64,000 bases of DNA, from the NCBI GenBank assembly GCA_016705235.1, contig JADIYP010000002.1, positions 496,001-560,000 on the forward strand. The letters are read 5' to 3'. The position numbers and the translations under genes were made by a program. The notes below the pieces were generated by a model, which searched no databases, was not told the DNA's origin, and was given only the letters and a program-made list of their open reading frames with translations. Positions 15,845 through 25,210 of the stretch are shown here, one piece after another. The DNA comes from Candidatus Leptovillus affinis (GTDB taxonomy: Bacteria > Chloroflexota > Anaerolineae > Promineifilales > Promineifilaceae). The stretch's first letter is position 1, and the number at the start of each line of letters is the position of its first letter.

Positions 15845-18643
15845 GGGGGGGGGGGGGGAATACAAATGCCGATTTGTACGTTTGCCGGTTAATATTTCAG
15901 GAGTATAAGTTGTCCAAGTTGCCCAAACGATTTCGCCTAAACGACGTCGTTTGTGCCAAGTTGTGATCTTGCCAGCGTCAAGGCAATTGATAATGCTTGG
16001 AAGTATAAGGTGTCCAAAAATTGACTTTCTATTGTCAGCGCCAGTTAGCGCCAGCTTGAGCGCGGTCATCAGGTTTTCGTATTCCAGGTTGGTCAGCGCC
16101 TGGCCTAGCTGCCGCTCCTGGGGCTGTTTGGACGTCAGCAGCCCGGCCAGCGCCCCGCCCACCTCGTCGTAGTGGGCGCGGAAGGCAGCGTCCACCGCCT
16201 CTCGGAGGCGGCCAGCCTCCGGGAGGCTGGCCAGCCGCTGGCGCAAAAAGTAGGGCAATATCGGCTGGAGGCGCAGGTAGCCGCCGCCTATTTCGTGGGG
16301 GGTCAGCAGCCCCCAGTTCAACGCCTCGGTCAGCACCTCGTCCCAGCGCTCATAGGGCAGGGCGGCCAGGGCGGGCTGCGCCTTTAGCTGCGCCGTGTAC
16401 TGCGCCAGCCAGTTGGCGTTGAACACGCCGGTGAAGGGGGCCAGGCAGGCCAGCAGCGCCTGGGCGTCGGCGGAGAGGTTGCTGTGGCTGTATTCGATGC
16501 AGCGCAGCAGGCTTTTGGTCTTGTCCTGCCACAAATCGCCGCCGGCCGCCGCGTCGATGCCCGCGTCGCCGCCGCTAAAGGCGGCCAGCAGGGCGGCGGG
16601 CGTCTGCTGCGGCTGCCCCGGCCGCGCAGCCAGATTCGCCAGCACAATCTCCAGGGCCAGCGGGTAGCCGTCCAGCAGCTTGAGCAGTTGGCGGAAAGCG
16701 TCGCCGTGCTGCGGGTCGGCGGGCAGTCCGCCCCGGCCCAGGCGGTTGAGGATGCGCTGCGCCAGGGCGCTGGCCGCTTCCGGGTCTAATCCCGGCAGCT
16801 CGTAGGGCGATTTGGAAAATCGCCCCACCAACCATTCCTCCGGGCCGCGCGACCCCAGCAGCACCAACGTCTGCCCCCCGGCCAGCCGGGCGACAAACTC
16901 GCGCAGGCGGCCTTGCTCGGCGGCGTCCAGGGTATGCTGGATGGCCAGGGCCGCGCCGGTGATCGATTCCAGGTTGTCCAGGACCAGCAGGTGGCGCTCG
17001 CCGCGCAGGGCGGTCACCAGCTTTTGCTCTTTGGCGGCGTCGGACAGGGGGGAGAAGAGACGGCCGTATTCCGCCCCATACAGCTCGCGGGCAATGCCGT
17101 CCACAATCTGGCCGGTGGTATACGCCTTGTTGTCATAACCAAAATAAAAGACGCGGGCCACCAGGCGGGTGGTCTGCCACCATTCCATCAGGTGCGTCAG
17201 CAGCGTCGTTTTGCCCGCGCCGCCCATGCCCTGAATCAGCAGGATGTTGGCGGAGTCGGTGAAAGAAGAAGAGGCGGCCGGGACGCCCGCGCTCCCGGAG
17301 AGGAGGCGGGTTTCAATCTCCAAAATGTCTACGTCGCGGCCAACAAAGCCGTAGGTGGGCTGGGGGGCGCGGTAACGGCCGCTCTGGCGCAGCAGGTAGG
17401 CTTCTTCCTCGGCGGCGCCGGCAAACTCGGTGATGGGCAGGGCGACGGGCTGGTTTTGGTAGACCACCGGCAGCAGCCAATCTTCCAGTTCGATGGTCTG
17501 GTTGTAGGCGGCGCGGCGCTGCTTCACGTTTAGCAGTTCCAGGCGGGCGCGGCGGATGGCCTGGGGCAGGGGCAGCCCGCCCAGCAGGTGTTGGTAGAGA
17601 TGGGTCATCAGCAGCCGGGCGGCGCTGACGGTGACGGAGTAGGACATGGCGACGGCCGTTTGCACTCCGGCGGCCATCAGGCGGCTGCCCAAACTCGTCT
17701 CGCTGTCGCCCACCTGCATGCCCGACTGGCAGGCGTTGAGGATGGCGATGGGAATCTGGTGGCTTTGCAGCAGGTTGGCGATCACTTCGTCGGCGACTAA
17801 ATCATGGCTGCCCGGCGTGTCGCCGCTGAACGAGAGGAAGGCGCGCAGGCCGTCGTAGGGTTGGATTTCCGGCTGGCCGTAGCCGCCCTTAAAGACGTAG
17901 CTGCTGGCGGCGGCTTCCAATTTCTGGTACTGGTCAAAGGTCAGCAGGCTGCCGTGCACGTCAAAATGGATGATGTGGTAATAGCCGTCGCCGTGGCGGT
18001 CGCGGCTGCGCTCCAGGTGGCCCACCAGGGCGGCGTAGCTGCCCGGTCGCACGATGTCGATTTGCGTCCGCAGCTTGCTGTTTTGCAGGGCGTCGACCAA
18101 CGGCCGGGAGATGGTGCGGTAGCCCACGTCTTGCCGCCCGCCGGGTCGGGCGGTGACCAGGAGCACATTCAGGGTGGGGGAAGGCTGCGGGCGGATGTGG
18201 AAGGCGGGCGGGTTGTCGTTCTGGCGGTAAAAAGCGCATTCGGCGGCGAAGGGACGGCCGTTTTGGAGGTCTTGCAGCGCTTCCCAATGCAGGGCGTGGA
18301 AGGCGGGCGTGCCGCGAATTTCAAATTCCAGGCTGGCGAAGCCGCCTTCGTAGCGCAAGGCGGCTTTGTATTCGGCCAGCACGTCGGGGTTGTGGCGGAA
18401 GACCTGGGCGAAGAGGGAACGGCCGTAGTCGGCCACGCTGGCGGCGGCCTTGGCCGCTTTCACCTGCCCGGTGAAGGGGAAGCTCAGCCAGCCTTCGAAG
18501 TACCATTGCAGTTGTTTTTCTTCCTCGGCGCTGAATGGGTCGCTGACGGTGATGGGGTAGCGCGGGCCGCTGTTGAACTGGACGGCTGCGGCGAAGGGGC
18601 TGGTGTCGGAGGGGTTGGTTTGGGTGATGGTTATTTTGGTCAT
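15662..18643 (-). CDS. CHAT protease - NB-ARC-like ATPase protein with a (broken) TPR tail
   Basis: 993 codons are open, but residues past about 928 (below base 15860) are frameshifted repeat and should not be trusted. The N-terminal part has a CHAT caspase-like domain (about 155-400) with catalytic His230 in FDVHG and Cys305 in ILNACQSG. A STAND ATPase follows: GRDVDILEIETRLL, Walker A QGMGGAGKTTLL (471-482), Walker B LLVLDNLESI, then a winged-helix/helical region (about 700-920). TPR repeats would follow in the correct frame. Such CHAT-STAND-TPR proteins are thought to sense a ligand through the TPRs and then cleave a target, some in antiviral cell death. It lies 45 bases after the MalT-like regulator on the same strand. 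Confidence 0.85.
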   Translation of the reverse strand: MTKITITQTNPSDTSPFAAAVQFNSGPRYPITVSDPFSAEEEKQLQWYFEGWLSFPFTGQVKAAKAAASVADYGRSLFAQVFRHNPDVLAEYKAALRYEGGFASLEFEIRGTPAFHALHWEALQDLQNGRPFAAECAFYRQNDNPPAFHIRPQPSPTLNVLLVTARPGGRQDVGYRTISRPLVDALQNSKLRTQIDIVRPGSYAALVGHLERSRDRHGDGYYHIIHFDVHGSLLTFDQYQKLEAAASSYVFKGGYGQPEIQPYDGLRAFLSFSGDTPGSHDLVADEVIANLLQSHQIPIAILNACQSGMQVGDSETSLGSRLMAAGVQTAVAMSYSVTVSAARLLMTHLYQHLLGGLPLPQAIRRARLELLNVKQRRAAYNQTIELEDWLLPVVYQNQPVALPITEFAGAAEEEAYLLRQSGRYRAPQPTYGFVGRDVDILEIETRLLSGSAGVPAASSSFTDSANILLIQGMGGAGKTTLLTHLMEWWQTTRLVARVFYFGYDNKAYTTGQIVDGIARELYGAEYGRLFSPLSDAAKEQKLVTALRGERHLLVLDNLESITGAALAIQHTLDAAEQGRLREFVARLAGGQTLVLLGSRGPEEWLVGRFSKSPYELPGLDPEAASALAQRILNRLGRGGLPADPQHGDAFRQLLKLLDGYPLALEIVLANLAARPGQPQQTPAALLAAFSGGDAGIDAAAGGDLWQDKTKSLLRCIEYSHSNLSADAQALLACLAPFTGVFNANWLAQYTAQLKAQPALAALPYERWDEVLTEALNWGLLTPHEIGGGYLRLQPILPYFLRQRLASLPEAGRLREAVDAAFRAHYDEVGGALAGLLTSKQPQERQLGQALTNLEYENLMTALKLALTGADNRKSIFGHLILPSIINCLDAGKITTWHKRRRLGEIVWATWTTYTPEILTGKRTNRHLYSPPPPVGRGRAAGGDGRVPLQPGVGPQNRIQMTATARRPPTTSWAEVGDGRVPLQPGVGPQNRIQ
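15845..15858. other. 14-base G run separating the CHAT gene from its TPR array
   Basis: The homopolymer shifts the reading frame between the CHAT/ATPase part and the TPR units, which read in another frame beyond it. It is probably an error or a gap fill rather than a true frameshift. Confidence 0.6.
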
Positions 18644-18688
18644 GGGATTTGCGATTTACGATTTACGATTTTTGATTTGCGGCTGTTG

Positions 18689-21600
18689 TTAAATTAATTT
18701 CAGCGTCTGTGCTTCTGCCACAGCCTGTACCCGGCTGTTTACATCCAGTTTTTTGTAAATGTTAGTCAGGTGGGTTTTCACCGTGCTAGGCGAAATGCAC
18801 AATTTAACCGCGATCTCGCGGCTGGATAATCCAGCGCACATCAACCGCAGTACCTCCTGTTCACGCGGCGTGATGGAGGCTGTCGTTGTCAGGGTTTTAA
18901 GTGTTTCCTGGGGCAGTATATTTTCCACGCTGCCAGTATGCCCTAACAACTGCAAAATATGGTGGATGAACTCTTGAGACTCGGCGGAGTTATTTTGGGT
19001 GTGCAGCGTCAGCGCCAGCAGAGGGATCAATTGGCGACCGTGGTTGAGGAACGGAGAAATAAACCGTTCCGGAGCTGCCAGCCTGATAGTTTCAGCCAAC
19101 GTTTGCCGGGCCTGGTTGAGTTTATGTTGGTCGTACAATGCCGCAGCCAGCAGCACCCGGACGCTCATCAAAGGTTCGTTGAGGATGCCATGCGGGATTT
19201 GCTCCAGCAAGCGCCACAAGATATCTTCAGCCGCAGCCGCTTGCTTTTGCCAGAGAAACATTTCGGCCCGGACCATGAGGGATATTGCGTGGTTTTCTTC
19301 AGAGATTTCATTTAACAACCGCGTCACTTCTCCCCAATTTTTCTGAGGGATACAGAACATGGCCTCATAAGCTGCCAAATCTTGATCGCGCCACACACCG
19401 GCTGGTCGTTGCATTTGTAAAGCGCGCGCCGCCTGAATGGTTGATCGCGCGGCTTCATGATCACCCAGGGCTGCCTGTAACCTGGCGCGGGTAAAGGCAA
19501 TGTTCATCAGAATGTTGGAACTGGTTGGATTGGGGTCAACGGCCGTTGCCTGTCGCAGCAGTTGGCGAGCTTCGGTCAATTCATTACGCGCCAGATAAAT
19601 TTGAGCCAGTGTCACCAGAACAATGCTGGCCGGCTCTGGCAATTTCCCACGCCGGGTCAACGCCTGCTGCAAGACCTGATAGATAATCTTTTCACTTTGG
19701 CGCAAATGGCCGCGCAAATATGCCCGGTTGGCGCAGTCGGCGCCGGCGATGAGCATCACAAACAAGTTTCCTTGGTCCTGCGCCTGCTCGAAAACTTGAG
19801 AAAGGCGCACCCCGACTTCTTCGGTAAGTGGCTTGTAGCTCGCCTCGACGATCCACAAATCATCCAACAATTGCCAGCGCGTATCAGATACGTCTGGCGA
19901 TACGATTTTATCCCCGGCCAGGATGCGCTGCCGGATTGTCCGGACCTCAGACAAGACTTCCTGCTCATCAGACGTGATACTCGCCGGGGTTTTACTTCCG
20001 AGGTTGTTCTCCACGTGCTGCAAAAAGCGTTCCACTTCACTGGCCGGCAGCGCCAGATGGGCCAGGCGCAAATAGACAAACAAGAGCGTTTTGTGCCGTT
20101 CCACTACAGTTTCTGGCAGTTGTTGCAGCCAGCGCAGCAGGCGAGAATCTTCTCCAAATTCGGCCAATTCTCGCAAGGCAACATCTTCAATCAAGGAAGC
20201 TGCCTCTTCCCAATCTTCAATCGCCAGCAGATGGCGCACGGCCTCGGCCAGGGCATTTTGCCGAAGATACCAGGCTGCCGCCCGGCGGTGAAGGTCGGGA
20301 ATGAGGGCGGGGAATCGACCTTGCAGTTGATCATGCAACATTTCGGCAAACAGATCATGATAGTGGTAATAGTCGGGTTCTTCGGACCGCACCATAAAAA
20401 GATTTTCCTGCCACAGGCGGGCCAGCATCTGTGCGCCGTCGGTTTGTCCGGTGACGACGTCACACAGCCCACCGGTTAGCTGCTTCAGGATGGAGGTTTG
20501 GAGCAAAAAGTTTTGAACGGCCGTTGGTTGTTGCTGCAGCGCCGTCTCCATAAAGTATTCACGCAAATAGAGATGCGCACCGCTGAACGTATCTAAAAAG
20601 CGACGCCGGTCTGGTTGTTTGTTGAGCGCCAACACAGCCAACGTCAGACCCGCCGCCCAGCCCCCCGTCCGCTTAACCAGAACCTCCATGTCGCCATACG
20701 CCAGCGGCGGATCGGCGATGTGCTGCTGGAGAAAATCAATCCCCTCTTCCAGCGTAAAGCGCAAATCCTCCAATTCCAATTCCGTCACGGTCCCTAAAGC
20801 CCGCAACCGACCCAACGCCAGCGGCGGACGGGTTCGGCTTGCCACGACAAGCTGTAAACCAGGAGGCAGCCGTTCTAACCAGATTTGCATAGAGGCATGA
20901 ATATCTGGGTGTTGAATGTGATGGTAATCATCCAATACCAACCCCAGACAAAAATGTTCGCCGGTGATAAGGGCAATTTCATTGGCCAACTGGGATACGA
21001 TCTCGATTGGGGACTCAGGGAGCGAGAGCTGAAATTGCAACAACAAGTCTTGTCCCAGGCCGGGTTTAATCGCTTGCAGAGCCATCAGAACCGTAGACCA
21101 AAAACGGGCCAACTGATTATCGTCTGCATCCAATGTCGCCCAGGCTACCGGCAGATCGCGGCTCTCTTGTTGCCAGGCATTGAGCAGCGTACTCTTACCA
21201 AATCCACCAGGGGCGCAGATAAGCGTAACAGGCGTATTGATTTTTTGGTTCAGGCGGGGACGCATAATCAGGTTGGGCGGCAAAATGGGGGGTCTGATTT
21301 TTGTCAGGGTAGGAAACGCGCCGGTGGTCCAGGACCTGCGCGGGTGGTTATTTGGCGGTTCGGCAGAAAAGGTTAGCTGCGTCAAAACGGGGCTTCCGGC
21401 CAGATCGGTGGCGGCCAGTTCCAATCGTACTGGCGTAATTTCTTCGGATTTCCCTAAATAGACTTTATGAAGCCTTCCTCCCCGTCGGCGGTAAGCATAC
21501 CAGTAATCGCTGCCGTGGCGGGTTTCGCGGCGGGCGGAAAAGTGACCGGCAGTTCCTTGGAATTTGAATTGTGTATGGCGGGTAAGCCATTCATACCACT

Positions 21601-21697
21601 GGGGAGAATCGAGAGGCAAGAAGTGGGGAACGGCCGTTCCTCCTTCCCCCACCCACAAAACATTATCTCGTACAACTGGCTGTGCCACCTTTCCCAT
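18689..21697 (-). CDS. MalT-like LuxR-family ATP-dependent transcription regulator
   Basis: 1002 aa from ATG 21697, preceded by GAGG at a good distance. The STAND ATPase module has Walker A CAPGGFGKSTLL (about 161-172) and Walker B LGLVLDDYHHI. A long helical TPR-like sensor follows (about 480-920), and the C-terminal LuxR HTH reads ITPREQEVLRLMCAGLSSREIAVKLCISPSTVKTHLTNIYKKL. The first 110 residues (YWYAYRRRGGRLHKVYLG) resemble small arm-type DNA-binding or SH3-like folds; this is only an impression. It is transcribed away from the sugar-transport operon and probably activates it on inducer binding, but it could also pair with the CHAT gene 45 bases downstream. Confidence 0.88.
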   Translation of the reverse strand: MGKVAQPVVRDNVLWVGEGGTAVPHFLPLDSPQWYEWLTRHTQFKFQGTAGHFSARRETRHGSDYWYAYRRRGGRLHKVYLGKSEEITPVRLELAATDLAGSPVLTQLTFSAEPPNNHPRRSWTTGAFPTLTKIRPPILPPNLIMRPRLNQKINTPVTLICAPGGFGKSTLLNAWQQESRDLPVAWATLDADDNQLARFWSTVLMALQAIKPGLGQDLLLQFQLSLPESPIEIVSQLANEIALITGEHFCLGLVLDDYHHIQHPDIHASMQIWLERLPPGLQLVVASRTRPPLALGRLRALGTVTELELEDLRFTLEEGIDFLQQHIADPPLAYGDMEVLVKRTGGWAAGLTLAVLALNKQPDRRRFLDTFSGAHLYLREYFMETALQQQPTAVQNFLLQTSILKQLTGGLCDVVTGQTDGAQMLARLWQENLFMVRSEEPDYYHYHDLFAEMLHDQLQGRFPALIPDLHRRAAAWYLRQNALAEAVRHLLAIEDWEEAASLIEDVALRELAEFGEDSRLLRWLQQLPETVVERHKTLLFVYLRLAHLALPASEVERFLQHVENNLGSKTPASITSDEQEVLSEVRTIRQRILAGDKIVSPDVSDTRWQLLDDLWIVEASYKPLTEEVGVRLSQVFEQAQDQGNLFVMLIAGADCANRAYLRGHLRQSEKIIYQVLQQALTRRGKLPEPASIVLVTLAQIYLARNELTEARQLLRQATAVDPNPTSSNILMNIAFTRARLQAALGDHEAARSTIQAARALQMQRPAGVWRDQDLAAYEAMFCIPQKNWGEVTRLLNEISEENHAISLMVRAEMFLWQKQAAAAEDILWRLLEQIPHGILNEPLMSVRVLLAAALYDQHKLNQARQTLAETIRLAAPERFISPFLNHGRQLIPLLALTLHTQNNSAESQEFIHHILQLLGHTGSVENILPQETLKTLTTTASITPREQEVLRLMCAGLSSREIAVKLCISPSTVKTHLTNIYKKLDVNSRVQAVAEAQTLKLI

Positions 21698-22036
21698 TTG
21701 CAAACCTCAAAATAGATGTAAAGGTGTAACCGTTTAGAGGCGCCATGAGATCGAAGTATGTCAGCCCGCATAAAAGTTACCCAACACAACGGCTATTTTA
21801 GCTGATTTGGGTAACTCCTGCGAGCTTTTCATACGACTTGTTATAAATTATGACTTATTTTCTTACCCAAAAACTTGGTGAAATCATCCAATAACCCGAT
21901 GTGCAAAACACCTTTTATTCAGTATGTTTTAACGGTATATAAATGTAGTGGCTTTTACCGAGCCACAAACCATGACCTGGGTTTGTGTCGATTCATAGTG
22001 AAAACGACAAAAACCGTTATTTTAGAGAGGAGAATT
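21698..22036. promoter_or_regulatory. Divergent control region regulator / transport operon
   Basis: An AT-rich stretch of 339 bases with no credible gene. It has ttgttataaattatgac near 21838 and a weak dyad TGTCG...CGACA (about 21987-22011) upstream of the binding-protein gene, which could be an operator. The binding-protein Shine-Dalgarno GAGAGGAG is at 22025-22032. Confidence 0.5.
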
Positions 22037-24049
22037 ATGAAGCAAAAAAGAAATCTGTTTTACATCGTTCTTGGCTTGCTGCTGGTTCTTAGCCTGGCGT
22101 TAAGCGCTTGTGGCACCACTACGCCGCCGGTAGAAGAAACTGCCCCGGTAGAAGAAGCCGCCCCGGTAGAAGAAGCCGCTCCCGCAGAAGAAGCTGCTCC
22201 CACAGAAGAAGCTGCTCCCGCGGAAGAAGTTGCTCCTACAGAAGAAGCTGCCCCGGTAGAAGAAGCTGCTCCCACAGAAGAAGCTGCCCCGGCAGAAGAA
22301 GCTGAAGTGGCTGCTGACCCGAATGCTTTGCCCCGCAACGAAACCCTGTACTTCAACGGGCAACAATGGGGTTCGGTTGTTGGTTGGAATCCTTACTCCA
22401 ACAGCAACAACAATGCCATGGCGATTGCCCAGCAAGATAACGCCCGCGTCATCATGTTCGAGACCCTTTATCTGTACAACATGATGGACGGCCAGGTATA
22501 TCCTTTGTTGGCTGATGGCCCCTTTGAATGGAATGAAGCGCGTACCGAGATCACCCTCAAGATCAAGCCGGCCGCTATGTGGAGCGATGGTACACCGGTA
22601 ACGGCCGAAGATGTCGCCTATACCTGGGCTACCCACGTCAAGTACAACACACCCACCGGCGCGGCCAACATTGATTTCATCGATACCATCGAAGCGGTGG
22701 ACGCCCAGACAGTTGTGGTTAAGGCCAAACTGAATGAGGACGGCGCCGCAGTCAATCCTCTGCTCGTCACTGCTTACCTGAGCAGCAACTACGTCATCCA
22801 AAAAGCGTGGACCGAAACATTGGAAGCGCGCGTCGCTGGCGATGCCACTGCTCTTCTGGCCGATCCTGCGGAAGACGTTGTTTACTCCGGCCCCTATCAC
22901 AAATACTTTGCCGATGACACAAAAGTCATCTATGTTCGTGACGACAACTATTGGGGTCAAGATGCCTCTATGTGGGGCAGCCTGCCGGTTCCCACATATC
23001 TGGCGCACGTGATCTTCAAGGACAATGCGGCCGGTACGACCGCTTTGCAGGCTGGTGAAGTGGATGTCAGCCAACAGTTTAATTCTAATGTGAACTTGCT
23101 GTGGGAAGATGATGGTCTGCCCATCTCCACGTACCTGCCTGAACCGCCGTACCAGATCGGCGCTTCTCTGCCCACCGCGTTCTACAACCTGGAATCCCCC
23201 GGTTTGGATCAGGTGGCAGTGCGCAAGGCGATTGCCATGGCAGTGGATTACCCCACCATCATCGCCAACGCGATGACCAATCAATCGGCTACCTTTGACC
23301 AGGTTGCGCGCTCTTTGATGAACCCCACCGAAGGCGAGCAAGCCTTGTTCAACCACGACGCTGTGGCGGAATTGCAGTGGGCCGGTAACGACATTGAGGG
23401 CGCGAAGGCGCTGCTTGATGAGGCCGGCATTGTGGACTCCGATGGCGATGGCTGGCGCGAGTATGAAGGCGAAAACCTGAGCTATGTCGCTACCTGCCCC
23501 AATGGGTGGTCTGACTGGCAAGCCGCGATTGAAGTGGTGGCTGCGGCCGGCGCTGAGATCGGCATCGACATTACCACCAACTTCCCCGAATGGTCTGTTT
23601 ACCAGACCATCGTCACCAAATCCGATGCGCCCCTGCCCGAAGGGTATGACATCTTCATGATGTGGAGCGATGGCGCTGGCCCGACGCAGCCGTGGGGCCG
23701 CATTCGCAAGCTGATGAGTTCTGAATTTATCGGCATGTCCAGCAACTGGAATGGTAACTGGGGTATGTATTCTAACCCCGACGCCGATGCCTTGATTCAG
23801 GCCATCCCGGCCGAGACTGACCCGGCGGCGTTGGAAGAATTGTACACGGAATTGGTGAGCATCTACCTGAGCGACGTTCCCTCCTTCACGCTGATGTACC
23901 GGCCTCAATCGTTCCATACGGTAAACGAGACGGTTTGGACCAACTTCCCGTTTGACGGTGATGGAACCACTCCCCCCGTACCCCCGCTCAACCTGACTGA
24001 TGGTTGGAGTATTGCGGGTCTTTATAACCTGGAGCTTGCTAACAATTAA
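22037..24049 (+). CDS. Family-5 extracellular solute-binding lipoprotein (oligosaccharide/peptide type)
   Basis: 670 aa from ATG 22037 with a strong Shine-Dalgarno. A signal peptide with lipobox LALSAC is followed by about 60 residues of EEAAP-type repeats, an acidic Pro linker that lifts the binding domain off the membrane. The binding domain carries family-5 signatures (YPLLADGPFEWNEARTEITLKIKPAAMWSDGTPVTAEDV, AIAMAVDYPTIIANAM). Family-5 proteins bind peptides, but many in thermophiles and Chloroflexota bind beta-linked oligosaccharides. The glycosidase genes downstream favour a mannan- or glucan-derived oligosaccharide. It contains no full ACGGCCGT octamer. Confidence 0.92.
   Translation: MKQKRNLFYIVLGLLLVLSLALSACGTTTPPVEETAPVEEAAPVEEAAPAEEAAPTEEAAPAEEVAPTEEAAPVEEAAPTEEAAPAEEAEVAADPNALPRNETLYFNGQQWGSVVGWNPYSNSNNNAMAIAQQDNARVIMFETLYLYNMMDGQVYPLLADGPFEWNEARTEITLKIKPAAMWSDGTPVTAEDVAYTWATHVKYNTPTGAANIDFIDTIEAVDAQTVVVKAKLNEDGAAVNPLLVTAYLSSNYVIQKAWTETLEARVAGDATALLADPAEDVVYSGPYHKYFADDTKVIYVRDDNYWGQDASMWGSLPVPTYLAHVIFKDNAAGTTALQAGEVDVSQQFNSNVNLLWEDDGLPISTYLPEPPYQIGASLPTAFYNLESPGLDQVAVRKAIAMAVDYPTIIANAMTNQSATFDQVARSLMNPTEGEQALFNHDAVAELQWAGNDIEGAKALLDEAGIVDSDGDGWREYEGENLSYVATCPNGWSDWQAAIEVVAAAGAEIGIDITTNFPEWSVYQTIVTKSDAPLPEGYDIFMMWSDGAGPTQPWGRIRKLMSSEFIGMSSNWNGNWGMYSNPDADALIQAIPAETDPAALEELYTELVSIYLSDVPSFTLMYRPQSFHTVNETVWTNFPFDGDGTTPPVPPLNLTDGWSIAGLYNLELANN
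22126..22311 (+). repeat. 15-bp coding tandem repeats (EEAAP linker)
   Basis: About twelve imperfect copies of a 15-base unit, of the type gaagaagctgctccc, code for EEAAP/EEAAPV/EEAAPT. They form the low-complexity linker after the lipidated cysteine of the binding protein. The copies are prone to slippage, so linker length may vary between strains. Confidence 0.9.
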
Positions 24050-24070
24050 GTTGTAAGCTGACAAAAAAGC

Positions 24071-24107
24071 AGCCATGTCCCACGAACCGGGACATGGCTG
24101 TTTTTTT
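24071..24107 (+). terminator. Intra-operon terminator after the binding-protein gene
   Basis: The stem agccatgtccc / gggacatggct with a 7-base loop is followed by TTTTTTT. It lies between the binding-protein gene and the first permease. Partial readthrough would give more binding protein than membrane components, a common arrangement in ABC importers. Confidence 0.9.
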
Positions 24108-24187
24108 AAAGCGTCAGGACCTTACGGATATGGGGGTTGTGGCTGCCGGACGGTTGGAGTGTTTGATGTTTGTTTGGAGGTGCTGTC

Positions 24188-25192
24188 TTGAAAGGATACC
24201 GGAAGTATTTTTTTAACAAGCTCGTTTGGTTCTTCGTCACCTTAGCTTGCGCATTCCTTCTGAATTTTATTCTGCCGCGCCAGATGCCAGGCGACCCGGT
24301 AGCGGCCATCGTGGCCAGACAGGCTCAGGGCATGAGCAATACAGCCGGGGTGCAGGCAATTTATGAGCAGTACACAGAATTGTTTGGCACGAGCAAACCG
24401 ATGTACGAACAGTTTATTTTGTACGTGCGCAATGTGCTGCAAGGTGATTTTGGTTTCTCGTTTAGCCAGTATCCCAGAACGGTATTAGACGTTATCCGTT
24501 CGGCGCTTTGGTGGACAATTATTCTCCAGTTTCCGGCGATTATCGTGGGCTGGTTGATTGGTAACTCGCTTGGCGCGTTGGCGGCTTATCTGAAGGGTGG
24601 CTTTGATAAAGTCCTTTTACCCATCAGTATTTTTGCCAGCAGTATCCCGCCGTTTGGCATTGCGATGATTATGCTGGTTATTTTTGGCGTTACCTTGCAA
24701 TGGCTGCCTACATCGGGCGGGTATGGGTTTGATCTGATACCCAATGCCAGTTGGTCTTTTGTCTGGTCGGTGATTGTCCATTACCAGTTGCCATTCTGGT
24801 CTATCGTTTTAGTGACGATTGGCGGGCAGGCGATTGGGATGCGTTCTATGTCGATCTATGAACTGAATGCGGATTATGTAAAATACAGCCGTTTCATGGG
24901 CATCAAAGATCGCAAGATCGTTGGTTATGTGTTTCGGAACGCCATGCTGCCCCAAATAACGGGGTTGGCGTTGGCGATTGGGACGATGGTTGGTGGGGCG
25001 TTGGTGGCGGAGATTATCTTTAGCTATCCGGGGCTAGGTTCGACGATTTTTACGGCCGTTCTCGGCCAGGATTACCCGCTGATCTCAGCAACCACACTGA
25101 TCATTACCATCATGGCGCTGTTGGCGAACTTTGTGATCGAAATCGTCTACGGCTTTCTTGATCCACGCATTAAAGCAGCGCAGGCTGATTGA
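24188..25192 (+). CDS. ABC permease, DppB type
   Basis: 334 aa. The TTG at 24188 (LKGYRKYFFNK) is the likely start, because GGAGG lies 7 bases before it; a TTG at 24170 is also open. There are six membrane helices with a long external loop after helix 1 (LPRQMPGDPVAAIVARQAQG, typical for DppB/OppB) and the coupling region ELNADYVKYSRFMGIKDRKIVGYVFRNAMLPQITG. It forms the membrane pore with the DppC-type permease. Confidence 0.92.
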   Translation: MKGYRKYFFNKLVWFFVTLACAFLLNFILPRQMPGDPVAAIVARQAQGMSNTAGVQAIYEQYTELFGTSKPMYEQFILYVRNVLQGDFGFSFSQYPRTVLDVIRSALWWTIILQFPAIIVGWLIGNSLGALAAYLKGGFDKVLLPISIFASSIPPFGIAMIMLVIFGVTLQWLPTSGGYGFDLIPNASWSFVWSVIVHYQLPFWSIVLVTIGGQAIGMRSMSIYELNADYVKYSRFMGIKDRKIVGYVFRNAMLPQITGLALAIGTMVGGALVAEIIFSYPGLGSTIFTAVLGQDYPLISATTLIITIMALLANFVIEIVYGFLDPRIKAAQAD

Positions 25193-25210
25193 TAAAGGGA
25201 AGATGCTGTT

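Noticed and set aside
22100..24076. 658-codon minus-strand frame opposite the binding protein
   Set aside because: Antisense shadow; the plus strand has signal peptide, lipobox and family-5 motifs.
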